From contig OENT01000207.1 in NCBI GenBank assembly GCA_900239685.1, positions 62,001 through 126,000 on the forward strand: a DNA stretch of 64,000 nucleotides, written 5' to 3'. Position 1 is the first letter of the stretch; each line of letters opens with the position of its first letter. A program made the translations under genes and the position numbers. The DNA is from Rotaria macrura. Taxonomy: Eukaryota > Rotifera > Eurotatoria > Philodinida > Philodinidae. The notes beneath the pieces were generated by a model. It searched no databases, had not been told where the DNA came from, and worked only from the letters and a program-made list of their open reading frames with translations. This document shows positions 25,387 to 38,714 of the stretch, in pieces.

Positions 25387-25664
25387 AGTTTTATCTATCA
25401 CATGATGAGTGCTTTTCTCAAGTTCAGCGTGAAGAATACAATATGGTTAACTAATGCTTCTCATCGTTTGTTCTGAGCGTATTATCTAGCTTGAGTTCAT
25501 TGACATATATCGTTTAAAAGGATCAGGATCAACTGCAATATGTAAATCAAGTTCGATTATCTATCAGTTCAATACTTAAAAACGAGAACATCTGAAAAAA
25601 GGAGGGGATTCGACAAGATCTTGGACCAAACCTACATAAAATCTCATTGTTTCCACTGAAAACA
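25387..25664. other. 3' flank of the pentapeptide gene
   Basis: No gene. This stretch separates the stop codon from the left arm of an inverted repeat. Confidence 0.4.
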
Positions 25665-25782
25665 TCCCCACATCATGTCAGAGTATCCTTCATACGAAAA
25701 TGAGCCTCATAGTCCATACGTATCCAAAGAAAATCTCTCTACGCACTTCCCTGTACTCGTATAACTAATCGAACAAATATCA
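25665..25782 (+). repeat. Left arm of a 118-bp inverted repeat
   Basis: Matches the reverse complement of 29105-29222 at 117 of 118 positions by eye (one difference at 25671). The arms are 3.3 kb apart. A single N lies 91 bp beyond this arm (25873). Confidence 0.85.
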
Positions 25783-25872
25783 TATACTCAGATTCATTGT
25801 CGGTTCTCGTTCATCTCGAAATGGACCCCAGTCATATTGATACTGTTAGAAGTAGCTCTCATTTAGATTTGT

Positions 25873-25873
25873 N
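25873..25873. other. Single-N assembly join
   Basis: A lone N inside otherwise clean sequence. By analogy with the N at 2471 it may mark a join of unknown length. Confidence 0.4.
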
Positions 25874-28800
25874 AAAGAGCTGTATGTAGTAAAAAATGTG
25901 ATGAATTTTTATTTTACGGATCTTTTAGTTATTGTGGCTCGAATTGCTTGATATTCGTTGCACATGAATTGGTTATCAAAGCCGTTCGTCAGCTAGACTT
26001 TTCACTAATAGAATATCCTAATATCATAGATGAGATGTTCGATTAGCCTGTCGTTTATAATCAATGTCTGTGTGCATTACTGAACTCACGAACTCGTAGT
26101 AACAAGTTATAGGAGATATATCATGAAGTGTATGAAACAGTTCAATGAAAAGCAAATCGGATTCTTGGCTGAGTAAATCTGGTTTTTATCTTCAGTGGAA
26201 AGAGGATGTGGAATGAAAAGATGAACAGTAAGTATTTTTCAAATGAAATGTTATTCAAAGGAACAGAGCACGACTGGTTTTGGTAGATACCTGATCATGT
26301 TATACTCGCTAATCGTGTAAACTACTAAATTCACATTTTACTACATCATATGATCACTGTCTTTCCAAATCATTGACAGAAAAAGAAGAGTTGCAATAGT
26401 TGCCGCCATTTATACTACTATTGCATGAATGATAATGGCGAGTTTAGAAGTATTCTCTCCCGTTCCGAACATGAGTTCATTGAAGAGAACATTAACACAA
26501 ATCAACGAGATGAAAGAAAGTTGGTTAAGCACTTTTACACTGTCGTTTCAAAACCATGTCCTAATTATAATATTTCATATCCTCTCGTGTAGGATTTTGG
26601 AAATGATGATAGATGAATATGAAAATTTCAACTATTCTTCTGGTGCAGATCGAAGTTTCATTTCGAATTTAAATCGAGTAAATAGGATTTTGCGTCTATT
26701 TTAATAGCCAAAATGGCATTTTATCTATTCGAACAGGATTTTTTCATATGTGAAGATTCATCAAGGATCTCCACGAAAGAAAAACCCAAGATCGGCAATT
26801 GACAATGAATCCATGGTATTGCACATGCGTTGTTCATCATCTTCTCATGAGCAAGTGGGTAACAACTAGGCGTAGTGTGTTTAGCAATACTAACGAATGA
26901 TTTTATTGTTAGAACGTGCTGCATATGTCAAATCAGATATTGTTCGATGTACCACGATATTTCTTAAGAAGATCGTTATCTCATTCTCGTGAGGAGAAAC
27001 ATTTTCATACCAGTGAAAACTAGAGGATGTCCTGAACACATGATCAAGCGTCGATGAACAATCGAAGTGATCGATAGCTCATCGTCTTTCTCAATACAAC
27101 AGCATCACTTGAAAGTTAGTGATATCCCATCAATGTTAAGTAAATGGCAGATTTTGTGCAAACAAAACAAACGTGTCGACTTCGATAGCGAATCATGTCT
27201 ATTCGACGATGAATTCCAAGCACTGAATGACACTTAAAACGATTAATTCGATAATGATCTCATCGAGTGAATATCAGAAGTCAACAGTCGCAATACCAGC
27301 AATCGATCAATACGAACGGCAGTTCCACTTCTATTATGTAAGCCTCCACTTCCTCTATCAAAAACTGTGCTTGCTATGCTGTTCGCATTTGAAGACAACC
27401 ATTCAGTTTCTCTAATACTGCAAAGTTCTTGGACTGCACTAATGACTGAATTCTTGCCACATGACTTAGGTTTTAACCATGCGAGTCGTCGTGCAGTCAT
27501 CGATCAATAAACAACACCAATAGCCTGACAGTGCGACAGCGATTGTGACGGTGCAGCTACTCATATCGTAAGTATATACATCTTTATTCAAGTAAGTTTT
27601 TCAGCTTGGATTTATTTCGATTTTCGGTTTTTATTTGACGTAGAAATCACACAACAACAAATTTCAAAGGAATTCTTTCAATGTGTACAATAAGTGCACT
27701 CTACTCAAGCCGTTGCTCACTGTTTCCTGGATAGGCTATATAATTGTTTGTTTTGAACTTTTGTATTCGAATTTCTTCAATAATAATGCCGCAAAGATAA
27801 AGAATAATCTGCGTAGAAAGTCGGACAAAATTTTTAATTGTCTAGTAAAAAGTTACATATTGAACTTTAAAAAATAATTATTCATCGAGCATCTTTTCAA
27901 GGATAGAATTTTGATTGTTGATAGGAGTTTCAGACACTGCGTCGAGCGGATGCATTATCTTGAATTAGAAGTAGTCGTTTCAGCGTTTCTTAAACTCCGT
28001 CCTCAATTTATCAAAACAGAATCGAATCAGTAATCTGAAAGGCTATATTCATCTGTCGCATATTTGATCATAAATTCTTATCAACCATCAATCTCAACAT
28101 CTTGTAGCGAACATTGTAGGAAATTGATAGGCGAATTTTCACTCTATTGAATGAAAAGAAAATAATTTTCTCGCAATATAATAATCCTCATTGAAAATCT
28201 CTTACTATTGCGATATTTAGTGATATTTCCTAGTTTCTTGAAAGAATCCAACTGCTTCATTGAACATCTCAATGGGTACATATAGATCATATCAATATTC
28301 ATAATAATTATCCAGTTTTATCGGAAGATAACATTGACGATATCACCTCAAGTAAATTCATTCAACCTACTTTGTGGTTTACGTTCTTCAAAAAGTGTAC
28401 TCCACTAGATGTAAAAGAGCGATCATCTCGTAGCTATTAAAATGAACGAGTCGAGTATCAATTACAATAGTGTGAAGCAGTATCCTAATAGTCGTACGCA
28501 ACCGCAACCACTTATCATCCTATCATTCGATTCTCTAGAAAAATAATTCTCAAGTATATAGTGGTGCAAATGTCAGATCAGGAACCACGTGATATACTAT
28601 TGCAGTGATATCGGCTAAGTGATTTTGTTTCTCTTGTACCAACGATAACAGATGACAAGGAACGAAAACTATTTCGGACACTTCAACAATTTACTCATTG
28701 GTGTCAACGATTCATCAAACTTCTACAATTCTCTCGATAGTGAATAAAGCTCTGAAAAAAATGTTGAATGTCTCTTTTCCACGACATAGTTTTCGATGAA

Positions 28801-29104
28801 TCTACAATTTCTTAAGAATTTCAAATTTCACGTAAACGAAAACATGTAAATACTTTCACAAGTAAAACAATTGGATGCCCCCGCTAACTCGATTCATAAA
28901 CAACTCCAAAGTAATTACAATCAAGAATATTAATCAAACATCTTCTCAATGCAGTACTCCCATATACTGATACAAACTCAAATCTTGTATCTTATTTCTT
29001 TTATGCGAAGTTTCTATAGAGTATCAAAATACTCTTTCGAATGATATAAAATCTAGCTTGGCCGAGGACTTTGTTGATGAATTTTTACAGATTATATTTA
29101 TAAN
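25874..29104. other. Spacer between inverted-repeat arms; no recognised gene
   Basis: Only short, unsupported reading frames occur on both strands. The stretch ends in a single N (29104) directly at the edge of the right repeat arm. Confidence 0.45.
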
Positions 29105-29222
29105 TGATATTTGTTCGATTAGTTATACGAGTACAGGGAAGTGCGTAGAGAGATTTTCTTTGGATACGTATGGACTATGAGGCTCATTTTCGTATGAAGG
29201 ATACTCTGACATGATTTGGGGA
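29105..29222 (-). repeat. Right arm of the 118-bp inverted repeat
   Basis: The partner of 25665-25782 in opposite orientation. The arm begins at the base right after the N at 29104, which suggests that one contig was joined here to another that ends in the same sequence. Confidence 0.85.
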
Positions 29223-30690
29223 TCGTTTTAAGTGCTTATTGATCTCCTTTCTCGTTTGTTTTAGATTCAAATTTTAGAAAACTGATTCAAATAGTTTCCA
29301 TGTATTCGAAAGTTAAATCTTTGAAACATCTGTTCAAAAGAACATAATTTGAACGGCTTGATGATTAAGATAAAAGAAGTGTAAATAATGTATTAATCAA
29401 ACTGTTGAACTTGAAGAAGCACAATTGTCTATTGAAAACAAAACTGAAAGTAAGGAAAACATAGATTCGATACACTCTCTGTATGATCGTTCAAACTTTG
29501 AAAACATGTAATCAAAACTGCCAATGTTTGCCTTGACTAGAGAGCAATTCTTCGCTTGTTTTTAATATAGCTGAATCGAGGGGAAATAATATGCAGCGCT
29601 TATCCAGCATAATAGGTATACTCTTAACAGTATTCTTAGGTCTAAACTTCACTATCGTTTTATCTTCTTTATTTCTCCATGTAAATCCAATCATAATGGT
29701 GGCTCTGTGTAAGCGAAATAAACGGAATATCCTATAGATAATGAAGACATTAATCCTATTTAACGCTGGATACAATTCAAACAAGATGAACGAAATGAAT
29801 ATAATATAATAGCTAGAATAACATAAAATTATTGAACAGAAGAAACACGACAAATATAGGAAAGCTAACGACATATAAAGTTACCTAACAAGTAGGATAA
29901 GGGTATGTTTGTAAATAATCTTTGACAGCTACATAGGTATTTGAACACGTGGTAAAATTCTGCTGTTTTTAGTATTCCAAAAAACACTTGCTTTCACTGG
30001 AACATAGAAGCATTAGAACCATTGAAAATTTGGTGCCTCTCGATCCATTGTTGCCTACCGGTTTCTGTGTGAAACATCAAGAAGTTCACCTAGATTACAT
30101 AGAAATTTTCTGGCGAACATAGTTATTCCTCTCATCATTGTTTTCTACTGAAAGCAAATTATTACTTGTGTTGGAGTTCATTAAGAAATCAATCATTTCA
30201 TGGGATCAATGTGAGTTCTAGAATCATTTTGGATGGGTGTTTTCTTGTTTCGATTGATAGTATGCACAGGTTATGTCTATTCGAGTGAGTTTCCGTAAGT
30301 TTCGTGCCTAGAATGCTAGCTGATTGCAACTCTGTTATGCAGGTGTTTGATCCTTAATACTGTTTCGAACTTCATACTTTTTCCGAAACGTTCTACAGGC
30401 AAGATACAAGAACCTGCAGGGAAACATCGGAAAATCTTTGGAATCCAATCGGGCTTTCGTGGTGAACTGGTGGTCAGAATCGAGAAATTAAGAAGAAGTT
30501 TTTAATATACTTTTTCAAATTTTTATTGTCAAGAGATACTTTTGTATAATTTTGGGTTCCATATATGTATTCGAATGTCTACTTGAAATAGCGAACCTTC
30601 CTCGTTCACATCCAGTCGCTATCGTTCATTCACATATCGTCGAGTAAAACCTTCTGTACTTCTATAGCTTCAGCATCTTGTGTAACTTCA
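29223..30690. other. Intergenic; one unsupported membrane-like ORF
   Basis: A 120-codon minus-strand ORF (29874-29512) has a hydrophobic first half, but its AT-rich, Phe/Ile/Tyr-rich composition is what random sequence of this base content gives. I do not call it a gene. Confidence 0.35.
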
Positions 30691-31695
30691 TCATCGATAG
30701 TCAGTAAAGATTCCTTGAAGAGGCAAGAAAATATCGAATGCAATAACTTTTCGGTATGCGTTATTCATTGTTCTCAGTAGTTCCTGTCGAAATATGCGTG
30801 CCGAAAAAGTGTAGACGAAGAATCCAAATGCATGTGAACCATATGACACGATACGTACCACTGCTGTGCTTAAATTTTCCTGTGCAACTTGAAGAGGAGA
30901 TTTTTTCATATTCAACGTCAGTGTGACATACAGCTTTTGACCAGCGAACGGTGCAGTGAATACAATTATCAAAGCCACTTGCATGAGAAGCATTGCCAAC
31001 AATTGAGTGTCGCGACGTTCTATGCTTTTGGGAGTTCGTGTGCTACCCGGTAAAACTTGAAGGTGAATTTTACGAATGTTGTAAAGTGTGAGTAAACCAA
31101 ATACTAGCATAGTTAGAGATGGACCTAGCGCATAGAAGACAAGATATTGAGCGTCGGAAAATATACGATAATGCCCTTTTATTGCGTAGCATGTCGGTGA
31201 AGTAGAGGTGTTTTGAATACTAAAGTAAATCAGCACATTTGAAAATGACACGACGCATATGATAGTGGTGCTTAAAATGACTATACGAGCGAATGGCACA
31301 CTATTATAACGTCGTTGTATCCTAATACTCGATACCCATCGATCAACACACGCTAATACAATGAACCATGTCGAAAGCGTACGTGGAACATATGTAAGAA
31401 AATATCTCACTTTACAAAATACATCTGATGTAATACTCGGATCAATTGCATAGCCATCGGATAGAATTCGTGTAATAACAACCCAGTAGAGTACAAGAAA
31501 ATTAACTATTGTATTGGCTAGTAGATAGTGTGTGCATGAATTCTTGAAAAGATTTCGACGAGTAAATATTATAATATTTAAAATCACACCAATTGTACCA
31601 AGTACGAGAAATGGCAATGGTAAGTATCGATTTAATTGTACGTTCATCAGATTAAGCCAAGCAATTGTCTTTAACGATGTTGAAGGTGTCGACAT
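30691..31695 (-). CDS. Rhodopsin-like G-protein-coupled receptor
   Basis: Single-exon ORF of 334 aa. ATG 31695 follows an acceptor-like TATTACAG four bases upstream on the minus strand, so a 5' UTR exon is likely. Seven hydrophobic segments are visible. TM1 has the GxxxN pattern (GTIGVILNIIIF). TM2 has NTIVNFLVLYW. A Cys before TM3 (FCKVRYFL) pairs with one in loop 2 (TCYAIKG). TM3 ends in DRW instead of DRY. TM7 lacks a clear NPxxY (GFFVYTFSARIFRQELLR). This style is common in the expanded peptide-receptor-like GPCR sets of rotifers. The ligand is unknown. It should sit in the plasma membrane and signal through G proteins. Confidence 0.85.
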   Translation of the reverse strand: MSTPSTSLKTIAWLNLMNVQLNRYLPLPFLVLGTIGVILNIIIFTRRNLFKNSCTHYLLANTIVNFLVLYWVVITRILSDGYAIDPSITSDVFCKVRYFLTYVPRTLSTWFIVLACVDRWVSSIRIQRRYNSVPFARIVILSTTIICVVSFSNVLIYFSIQNTSTSPTCYAIKGHYRIFSDAQYLVFYALGPSLTMLVFGLLTLYNIRKIHLQVLPGSTRTPKSIERRDTQLLAMLLMQVALIIVFTAPFAGQKLYVTLTLNMKKSPLQVAQENLSTAVVRIVSYGSHAFGFFVYTFSARIFRQELLRTMNNAYRKVIAFDIFLPLQGIFTDYR

Positions 31696-31699
31696 GGTC

Positions 31700-32875
31700 T
31701 GTAATACTCTAAAAATATTAATACCTAATAAATTCTGTTTTTATTCAGTCGATTTTTCTTGTGGCCTTCTTTCTTTTTTCCTCAACTTTGTATGGTCTAA
31801 TAAAATAATTATCAAGAGAAATGAGTTATTTAGAGTAGTCTCTAATAACATGAAAAGATATTTAAATGAATAACTCCATGTGAGAATCTTACGTAGGACG
31901 TTCACAGTAATGAGGCTGGTTTGTTTTAATGAGTTGCAAGAGAACACAATAGCGAATTGAAGTATAGTTGTATGCTAAAACAGAATAATCTAACTATTCT
32001 TTAATTTCATCTGTCGATTAATTAAAAAAGAGAGTTCCTTGTTCCACAGACTAATGACGCACATATACTCTTCGATTACTTTTGTTCTGTTAGATTGTGC
32101 TGTCTTTTTGCGAAAATTAAGACATGCTGATCATGTCTATTCTCAAATTTTTATTCGAACCAACTTCGTTGAAGTTATTCTAGATGATTACGTCAAAGCT
32201 TTGACGTACAAGTATCTATGAAAGCCTATGGAAAAAAAAACTCTTTGCATGTGATTAAGAACTATGTTCACATCACTCTTAATATCTTAATCACACGGGG
32301 ATAGTGCTAACATTGTTTTTATTTACATGGTATATAGTTTTAAGAGTAGTTTATACTTATTTCTAGTAATATCTAAACATATTCATAATTACACAATATA
32401 GATCTTCCTAAGTTGTTCAAATTATTTTTAAAGAATTAGAATAGACGACGCGTTTCTAACAAAAGTTTATGTTTTGTTTGTTTCTGATTCAATATACTAT
32501 TTGAAATTCTCGCACATTTTTTCCATGAATAAGTTACTGAATGTTTTAATTCAGTAAGGCAATTTACTCATCACACTAGGCTTAAGATACATACACTCAA
32601 CACTACAGATCATCGAATTAAGGATTGTTACATAGGTATAAACTAGTCTGGTGGCTCAGTCTTGACTGACATTGCTTGAATAATCACGATTGCGATATTT
32701 AAATATTATGGTACATAATATTGGTAACATAGTCACAATAAATCCTTTGGTCCTTTCGTAAAAATTGTACAGTCCTTTAAACAATAGGCAAACATCAATA
32801 ACTATGTATAATGTATTGCACGAAACGATAAACTTTCATAGTAAAACATCGAATACAAACCTACAGCCCCTTCTA
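31700..32875. other. Upstream flank of the GPCR; no other gene
   Basis: Probably contains the GPCR's 5' UTR exon and promoter on the minus strand. I could not define either. Confidence 0.35.
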
Positions 32876-32884
32876 CTTAAATCG

Positions 32885-33665
32885 GTACTATGTCAATTCG
32901 TCGCCACTCAATTCGTCGCGCTCAATTCGTCGCGCATTCAATTTGTCGCGTTCATTTCGTCGCGTGTTTTCTTTAATTGAATGTTTGTAACTGTGTTTCG
33001 TCTTATCACACAATTCACAACTAATTTTCGAGTAATTCGACATCTATGTTTCTTTAGTAATAACTCGTATATATTAGAGAAAAAATGGTTTTTCTGGTCC
33101 TTGTCAGATAAGCAGCTTGGAAAATACTTTTAGTCTAAATTTATTTAGATTTCGAAAATGAAAAGTCGGCATGGTNNNNNNNNNNNNNNNNNNNNNNNNN
33201 NNNNNNNNNNNNNNNNNNNNNNNNNNNNNNNNNNNNNNNNNNNNNNNNNNNNNNNNNNNNNNNNNNNNNNNNNNNNNNNNNNNNNNNNNNNNNNNNNNNN
33301 NNNNNNNNNNNNNNNNNNNNNNNNNNNNNNNNNNNNNNNNNNNNNNNNNNNNNNNNNNNNNNNNNNNNNNNNNNNNNNNNNNNNNNNNNNNNNNNNNNNN
33401 NNNNNNNNNNNNNNNNNNNNNNNNNNNNNNTCGATGAAACGGGATTAAAAAAAGTTTCGATGAAACGGGAAGATACCTCAAAAACAGAATTTACACAGAT
33501 GAGTTAATTGTTAAAACGATGAAGACAAACATGTAAACTAATTACATTTTCCTCTAATAGGGAAAAACAGAGACAGAGAGAGAGAAACGAAATTATATAT
33601 AATATAGTGGCAACGCGACGAATTGAGTGTGCGACGAATTGAACGCGACGAATTGATCGGCCACC
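32885..33665. mobile_element. Short DNA transposon with 9-bp target duplication and CAATTCGTCGCG arrays
   Basis: CTTAAATCG flanks both sides (32876-32884 and 33666-33674), a 9-bp target-site duplication. The left end carries five copies of a (T)CAATTCGTCGCG unit (about 32893-32965). The right end carries three in inverted orientation (about 33613-33652). The outermost bases match poorly. A 9-bp duplication fits Mutator-like elements; 8 bp (hAT/P type) is possible if the first C is chance. The middle is a 255-bp gap next to direct copies of TCGATGAAACGGGA. No transposase is visible. Confidence 0.75.
33176..33430. other. Assembly gap (255 N)
   Basis: An unresolved run inside the transposon at 32885-33665. 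Right after it TCGATGAAACGGGA occurs twice within about 40 bp, so a tandem array probably caused the gap. Reading frames crossing the N run are artefacts. Confidence 0.95.
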
Positions 33666-33674
33666 CTTAAATCG

Positions 33675-36600
33675 TATGCAGTTCTATTGACTACCAATAT
33701 CTCGTATAGCTAATTATTCCTACAGGCAACGAAAAACAATATCATGTTAGAAATGTCAAGATAAATAAAACGGTGCACACTATTTAACTAGCTACGATAA
33801 ATCGTTTCGAAACCTGTGAACATCTATGAAGAGGTCTAAAATGTAACAAATTACTTTCGAAATCGTTTGACTTAGGCGCATAAACTACTATCTTTAAACA
33901 ATCGCCGACACTAAATAGGTCCCTAACAAATACATAAAAGATGTGACGAAGATCTATCAAGTGATCTTAAACTTCTAGAAGTGCTCTTCGTCATCATTTT
34001 ATAGAAGATGAAATCATATTTTATTTACGAAGGTAAATGAATACTTAAAAATACTTGAGCAACCATCAAGATGTATCACATCGTGTTAATCCGCTGTTAA
34101 TTGAAATAGAGATTATCTACTTGTCAATTATTGAAAGCATTAAAGTAGCTTCAAAATTAATATTACTGAACATAATTAAATCGTTGTCGATTATTTACAA
34201 AGTCATTTTGTGAAATCATGTTCGAAGTAAATCAACAGATGAATGACATTCGCATATCTACGTATATACACTAATGAAGTGGCATTGAACTCTTGTATAT
34301 TCAACATGGGAATGCAATAGATATTGATGGTATCAATTTTTGTTTCAGAAAATGAAAAGCTAACAACATTAACTTATCTCTAAAGAATTGTCAAGAGTCG
34401 CTTATCTTTAGCTATTCTTAATAAATCCACATTTTCATCCGTATTCCGACTGTATCTCAGACGTATGACGAGAAAATCTAGCATTGTCTCTTTATAAGCC
34501 TTGGATTTCCAAGTGAATCAATAATTAATGAAGAAAAATCGTTTGTCTATGTGACAAACGATCAAGAGTCATCAATTCTACGAATGTAAATATTACTTGA
34601 GTAGCTAAAGTAGTTTGATTGACTTTTATTCTATGAGAAATAAAATACTATCTAACAATCAAAAAATCAATCTCAATGTCGTTGCCTATCACACATTCGA
34701 ACTGGAATCGATCAAAATATCCAACATAATCTTTGATTTCATTTCTTTTGTTAACTAATTGCAAACACACACACACACACACGAATACATCAACAATTAC
34801 ACATACACTCTAATATGTTTACTCATTCGTTCCATTCCAGTAGTTATGTCACCTTGGTCAGCGTAAATGCATTTTTCATGTTAATAAATACTTTTACTAT
34901 GCATTTAGATGCACATATTTTTATTTTAGTTTCTTCTTCTTTTCATTTACATTTTCAATTTATCATCATGGGACAGCAATAGAGGTACGTGTTATCCACC
35001 GTTCGTTTGTTTTTCTGGTCTCTTATCATATTGTGAATCTATGCAGAAAGAACGAAAACAGAAAAAAAATATTGCGCATCTGAATACTGTGTCATGATGT
35101 TCGTCATCTTAAATTACATATATACTTATATAGTCTGACAAATAATAATAACGAAGTCAACATATTTCCGAAAGTTCGTTTTGTATGCCTAATTTTAAAG
35201 ATCTTTTTATATAGTTCTTAGAATGATATTTGATTTGTCTTGATCGATTCATTTCGTTAATAAATGCTTTAAGTCTATCCATTGGAAGAAAATTTTGATA
35301 ACATGGGCTTGACAGATACTAAAAATACATTTACAGAAATAAGAATTATAATGAAAATAATCATTTGTTGAAATAAGTGACATATTGAATATAGTGATTG
35401 ACGATTCTATGATAAAAACGAGTTTTATCTGGTGCCGATCATACATATATATCATTGATTTTATTCAATCCTATGCACATATTACAAGCTGAACATAAAC
35501 TTTTCCAGAATACAACAGACAAGGTGAATAGGTAATACGGAAAGAGATGTAAACACTTGATCAGACATTAATGCTTCTCCTTTTCGAATCGGAGGCTTGG
35601 TAAAAATGAACATCTGATAGAATTTACTTTTTTTCATGTTGTCGTGTTTATTGATAAGATGGTAGTTAGTTTTTATCATGATTATGACAATATTTTACAT
35701 CTACAGAGAACTGGAATAAATGGAATGTGACGGAAGACGAAACTCTTGTAATTTAATATACACATTAGAAGTCTAGGGAACATTCGAGATCGGTTTTATA
35801 ATATTTTGGGACAGAAAAAAATGGGGATTCAGAACATAAAATCATTTATCTCACAAATTTTTGATACACATTCATGGATCGATCAGTATTTCCGATTGCA
35901 ATGTTACAAAAAATTATAAATCCTGATTTTTACTTAAATAGAATCGTGCTATCCGCATCCTGAAGCTCTTCATAATTCATTCATAGTAGATAAAATATGA
36001 AATTTTTATATTTCTACTTCTCTCGATATGAAATGAACAAAAACAAGTAGTTGTTACAGAAAATTTTAAAAATAAAATAATATCATCCTTAAAAGAATCA
36101 TTTCTATGTCCTCTAATTTTTAGAATGAGCATGTCGGTGCCGGAATGTATGCCTGTTACTTTCTCTAATTCACACAGATGCACACTTGTTTTGTTCTTTC
36201 ATCGAGCATCTCTTAACTATGGTGAAATTCTATAGTACGATATGTTGTGCTGATGAATTAAATTGAAAGAAAATGAAGATTCGATGTTCAAGTGGATAAC
36301 GAGACACGCTTCCATAATTAAGATTTTATTAGTGATTTATTTTAAACATAGTTTGAATTCGCAATTTTTTATTAATAGTATTGCTTCGATTTTTCGTGAA
36401 ATACTGAAGAATGTAGGATATGGTTTACTAATAATTGACAACTACCGTAGATTGATTCAACGAAGTTGTTTTATAAGTAAACATTTTTTAGGTTTAAGGT
36501 TCTATTGTCTTCAAAAACATGAAAGACTCAATATAGATTAACACTGACGTTCATATCATTATTTACAAGGTAAGAACAAAGATGATTTAAGAATAATGCT

Positions 36601-38714
36601 TTCTATTAAACAGCAAGTTGTGAAAGAGGGTGAACGTTAATGTCCCATTGAATAATTTTTTCATGAATATTGAAAAATATTTGAATAAGTACATGAAGAG
36701 ATTTAAAAATAATTAACATTACAGATCAACACTTCAGTTCCTATCATGTATTCTATTTGTATCGAAATCTATTGCTTCCCTCTTTTTTAATTATTTAAAG
36801 ATTGTTTGTTAAGCATATTCATGAATATGAAAGAAAAAAGAACAGAAAAGAAAATAAGTAATAAGACATACTTTTTTAATTAAGGAAGATTTTGTTCTTA
36901 GTATTATGAGTAACAAATCGATGAATATGAAATTTGATTAGTCGCTCAATTTCATTTCGCATGTTAAAATGCAACGAAATTAGGTTCGTCCTTGCCACTG
37001 TATATTCTAGTAAGACGGTGCTTGTGGATTTAAGTAAATATTTTTTTAAATTACACTTCATCAATACCAACACGATTGACAACAGTACAGTCACTGCTCG
37101 CTTAAAGACATCTCTAACAAAATAACTTCCACGTTTGACTTTGCACAAAGCAAGTTACTCTACCAAAAACACAGTAACTATACTCTCTAAGCAAAGCCCT
37201 CGAGATTCGATATTTTAAAAATGAATATGTACGGATGTGATTCACCTGCATGTCTACAGTATCGTCTACTAAAAGTTAATCTTGTTTCTTTCCACACGTC
37301 AGCCAAATATTCAATGTTCTAGTGATTTGTAACGTTACTAATAATACATTGACATTATCAGAAAACAATTTCAATAGACACATGTTAAGATACTAGAATG
37401 TAATTCTCTGTCTAGCATGTGATTAAAACAACACATATTTATATTGATCCATAAAAGTCAACAAGTAAAATACGAAATCTCAGTTTGAAACAGATAATGA
37501 ACTTTAATGTTATATTTTCGTCATACGTTTTCCTTGCTTTCTCTATGGATGGACATATTTGATTGTTGTCTTTACCTATTATCTAAATGATGGATCTTTT
37601 CTTTTCATGACGACCATTTACATCCTACGTATTTTTTTTCAGTCTTGTGCTTATGATACGAATTTTTATTTATTTTCTTGCCGACATTGATATATCTAAA
37701 GAAGCATAGTGAAAATCATAGAAATATTTCCTAAATTCGAAGTCAAATTTTGTACTTGTCTTAAAACCAGAATACATATACTAGCTGCTAACATATGGTA
37801 CATTTTTTATGTAACTAGGTACTCAAATTTTCTCTCGTTGAAGCGATTTAAGACTATAATCTATCCAAGAAGTCATGCTGAGTTATGAGATTTTTTCATA
37901 AGATTCGATTCCGTTTGAAAAAGAAATATGAATCGATCTTATTTCTGCTGAAAAATGTAATACTATTATTTTTCATTCTGTTACTAATTGTTTGGTGTAT
38001 TATATAAAGAATTATGAGTATTTGAAACGTTCGTAGTCATCATGGAAAATATCGTTATGAATTTTATATAAAAAGCATGTTACAAAACTAACATTCTCTA
38101 AAACATTAAAAAATGAGGAAGAACTTTGATCCGATTTATTGCAAAATAGAATTATTTTTGTTTTTATTCTCGATAACGCAACTGATCATAGATGCTATTA
38201 TAAGGCGGGATCAGGGATATTATTGGAATGTGTACTCCGGTTCTACTCACACTGTAGTTCGAGAGTAAAGAAGTCTTATTTCTTCTCCGTTATATTTTTA
38301 TAGTTGATGTACGAAGCTGAAAAAGAAAAGTGTACCTTTAATTTCCTGCGTGGGACAACCACGTCTTTTCTATACATGTATTCATATGCATGTACCTATG
38401 CTATGATAGAAAAAAAGAATACAGAAAGAAAAGAAAAAGGAAATCATCAATCCAAATGTAACCAACATTGATTCATATTGACGCATTGATAGAGAAAAAC
38501 GGCAATGTATGAATAAAAATATTATTTATGGCGCATAAACATTTTATACATCAAAATATTTTAACGACACGGTTTTTATTTCATTTTTTTTTTAGTTTTT
38601 AGTGTGTCATCATTACGTCATGCCATTTTATTTACTACTATTTCTTGTTTGACATTACTTTCAATTCAGTATATTCATATATTGTTAAGAACGTAAACAA
38701 GCAGTCCTTTGAAT
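33675..38714. other. 5-kb intergenic stretch; nothing recognised
   Basis: Very AT-rich, with only short unsupported frames and a small CA microsatellite (about 34764-34782). The last part should hold the promoter of the phosphate transporter gene. A T-run followed by TTTTTAG near 38590-38600 may be a 5' UTR splice acceptor. Confidence 0.45.

Noticed and set aside
29512-29874. 120-codon minus-strand ORF with a hydrophobic half
   Set aside because: No family resemblance, and its composition is what AT-rich noncoding DNA yields; no splice or start context supports it.
33104-33481. Long reading frames on both strands across the N run
   Set aside because: They consist almost only of undetermined bases; the frame is an artefact of the gap.
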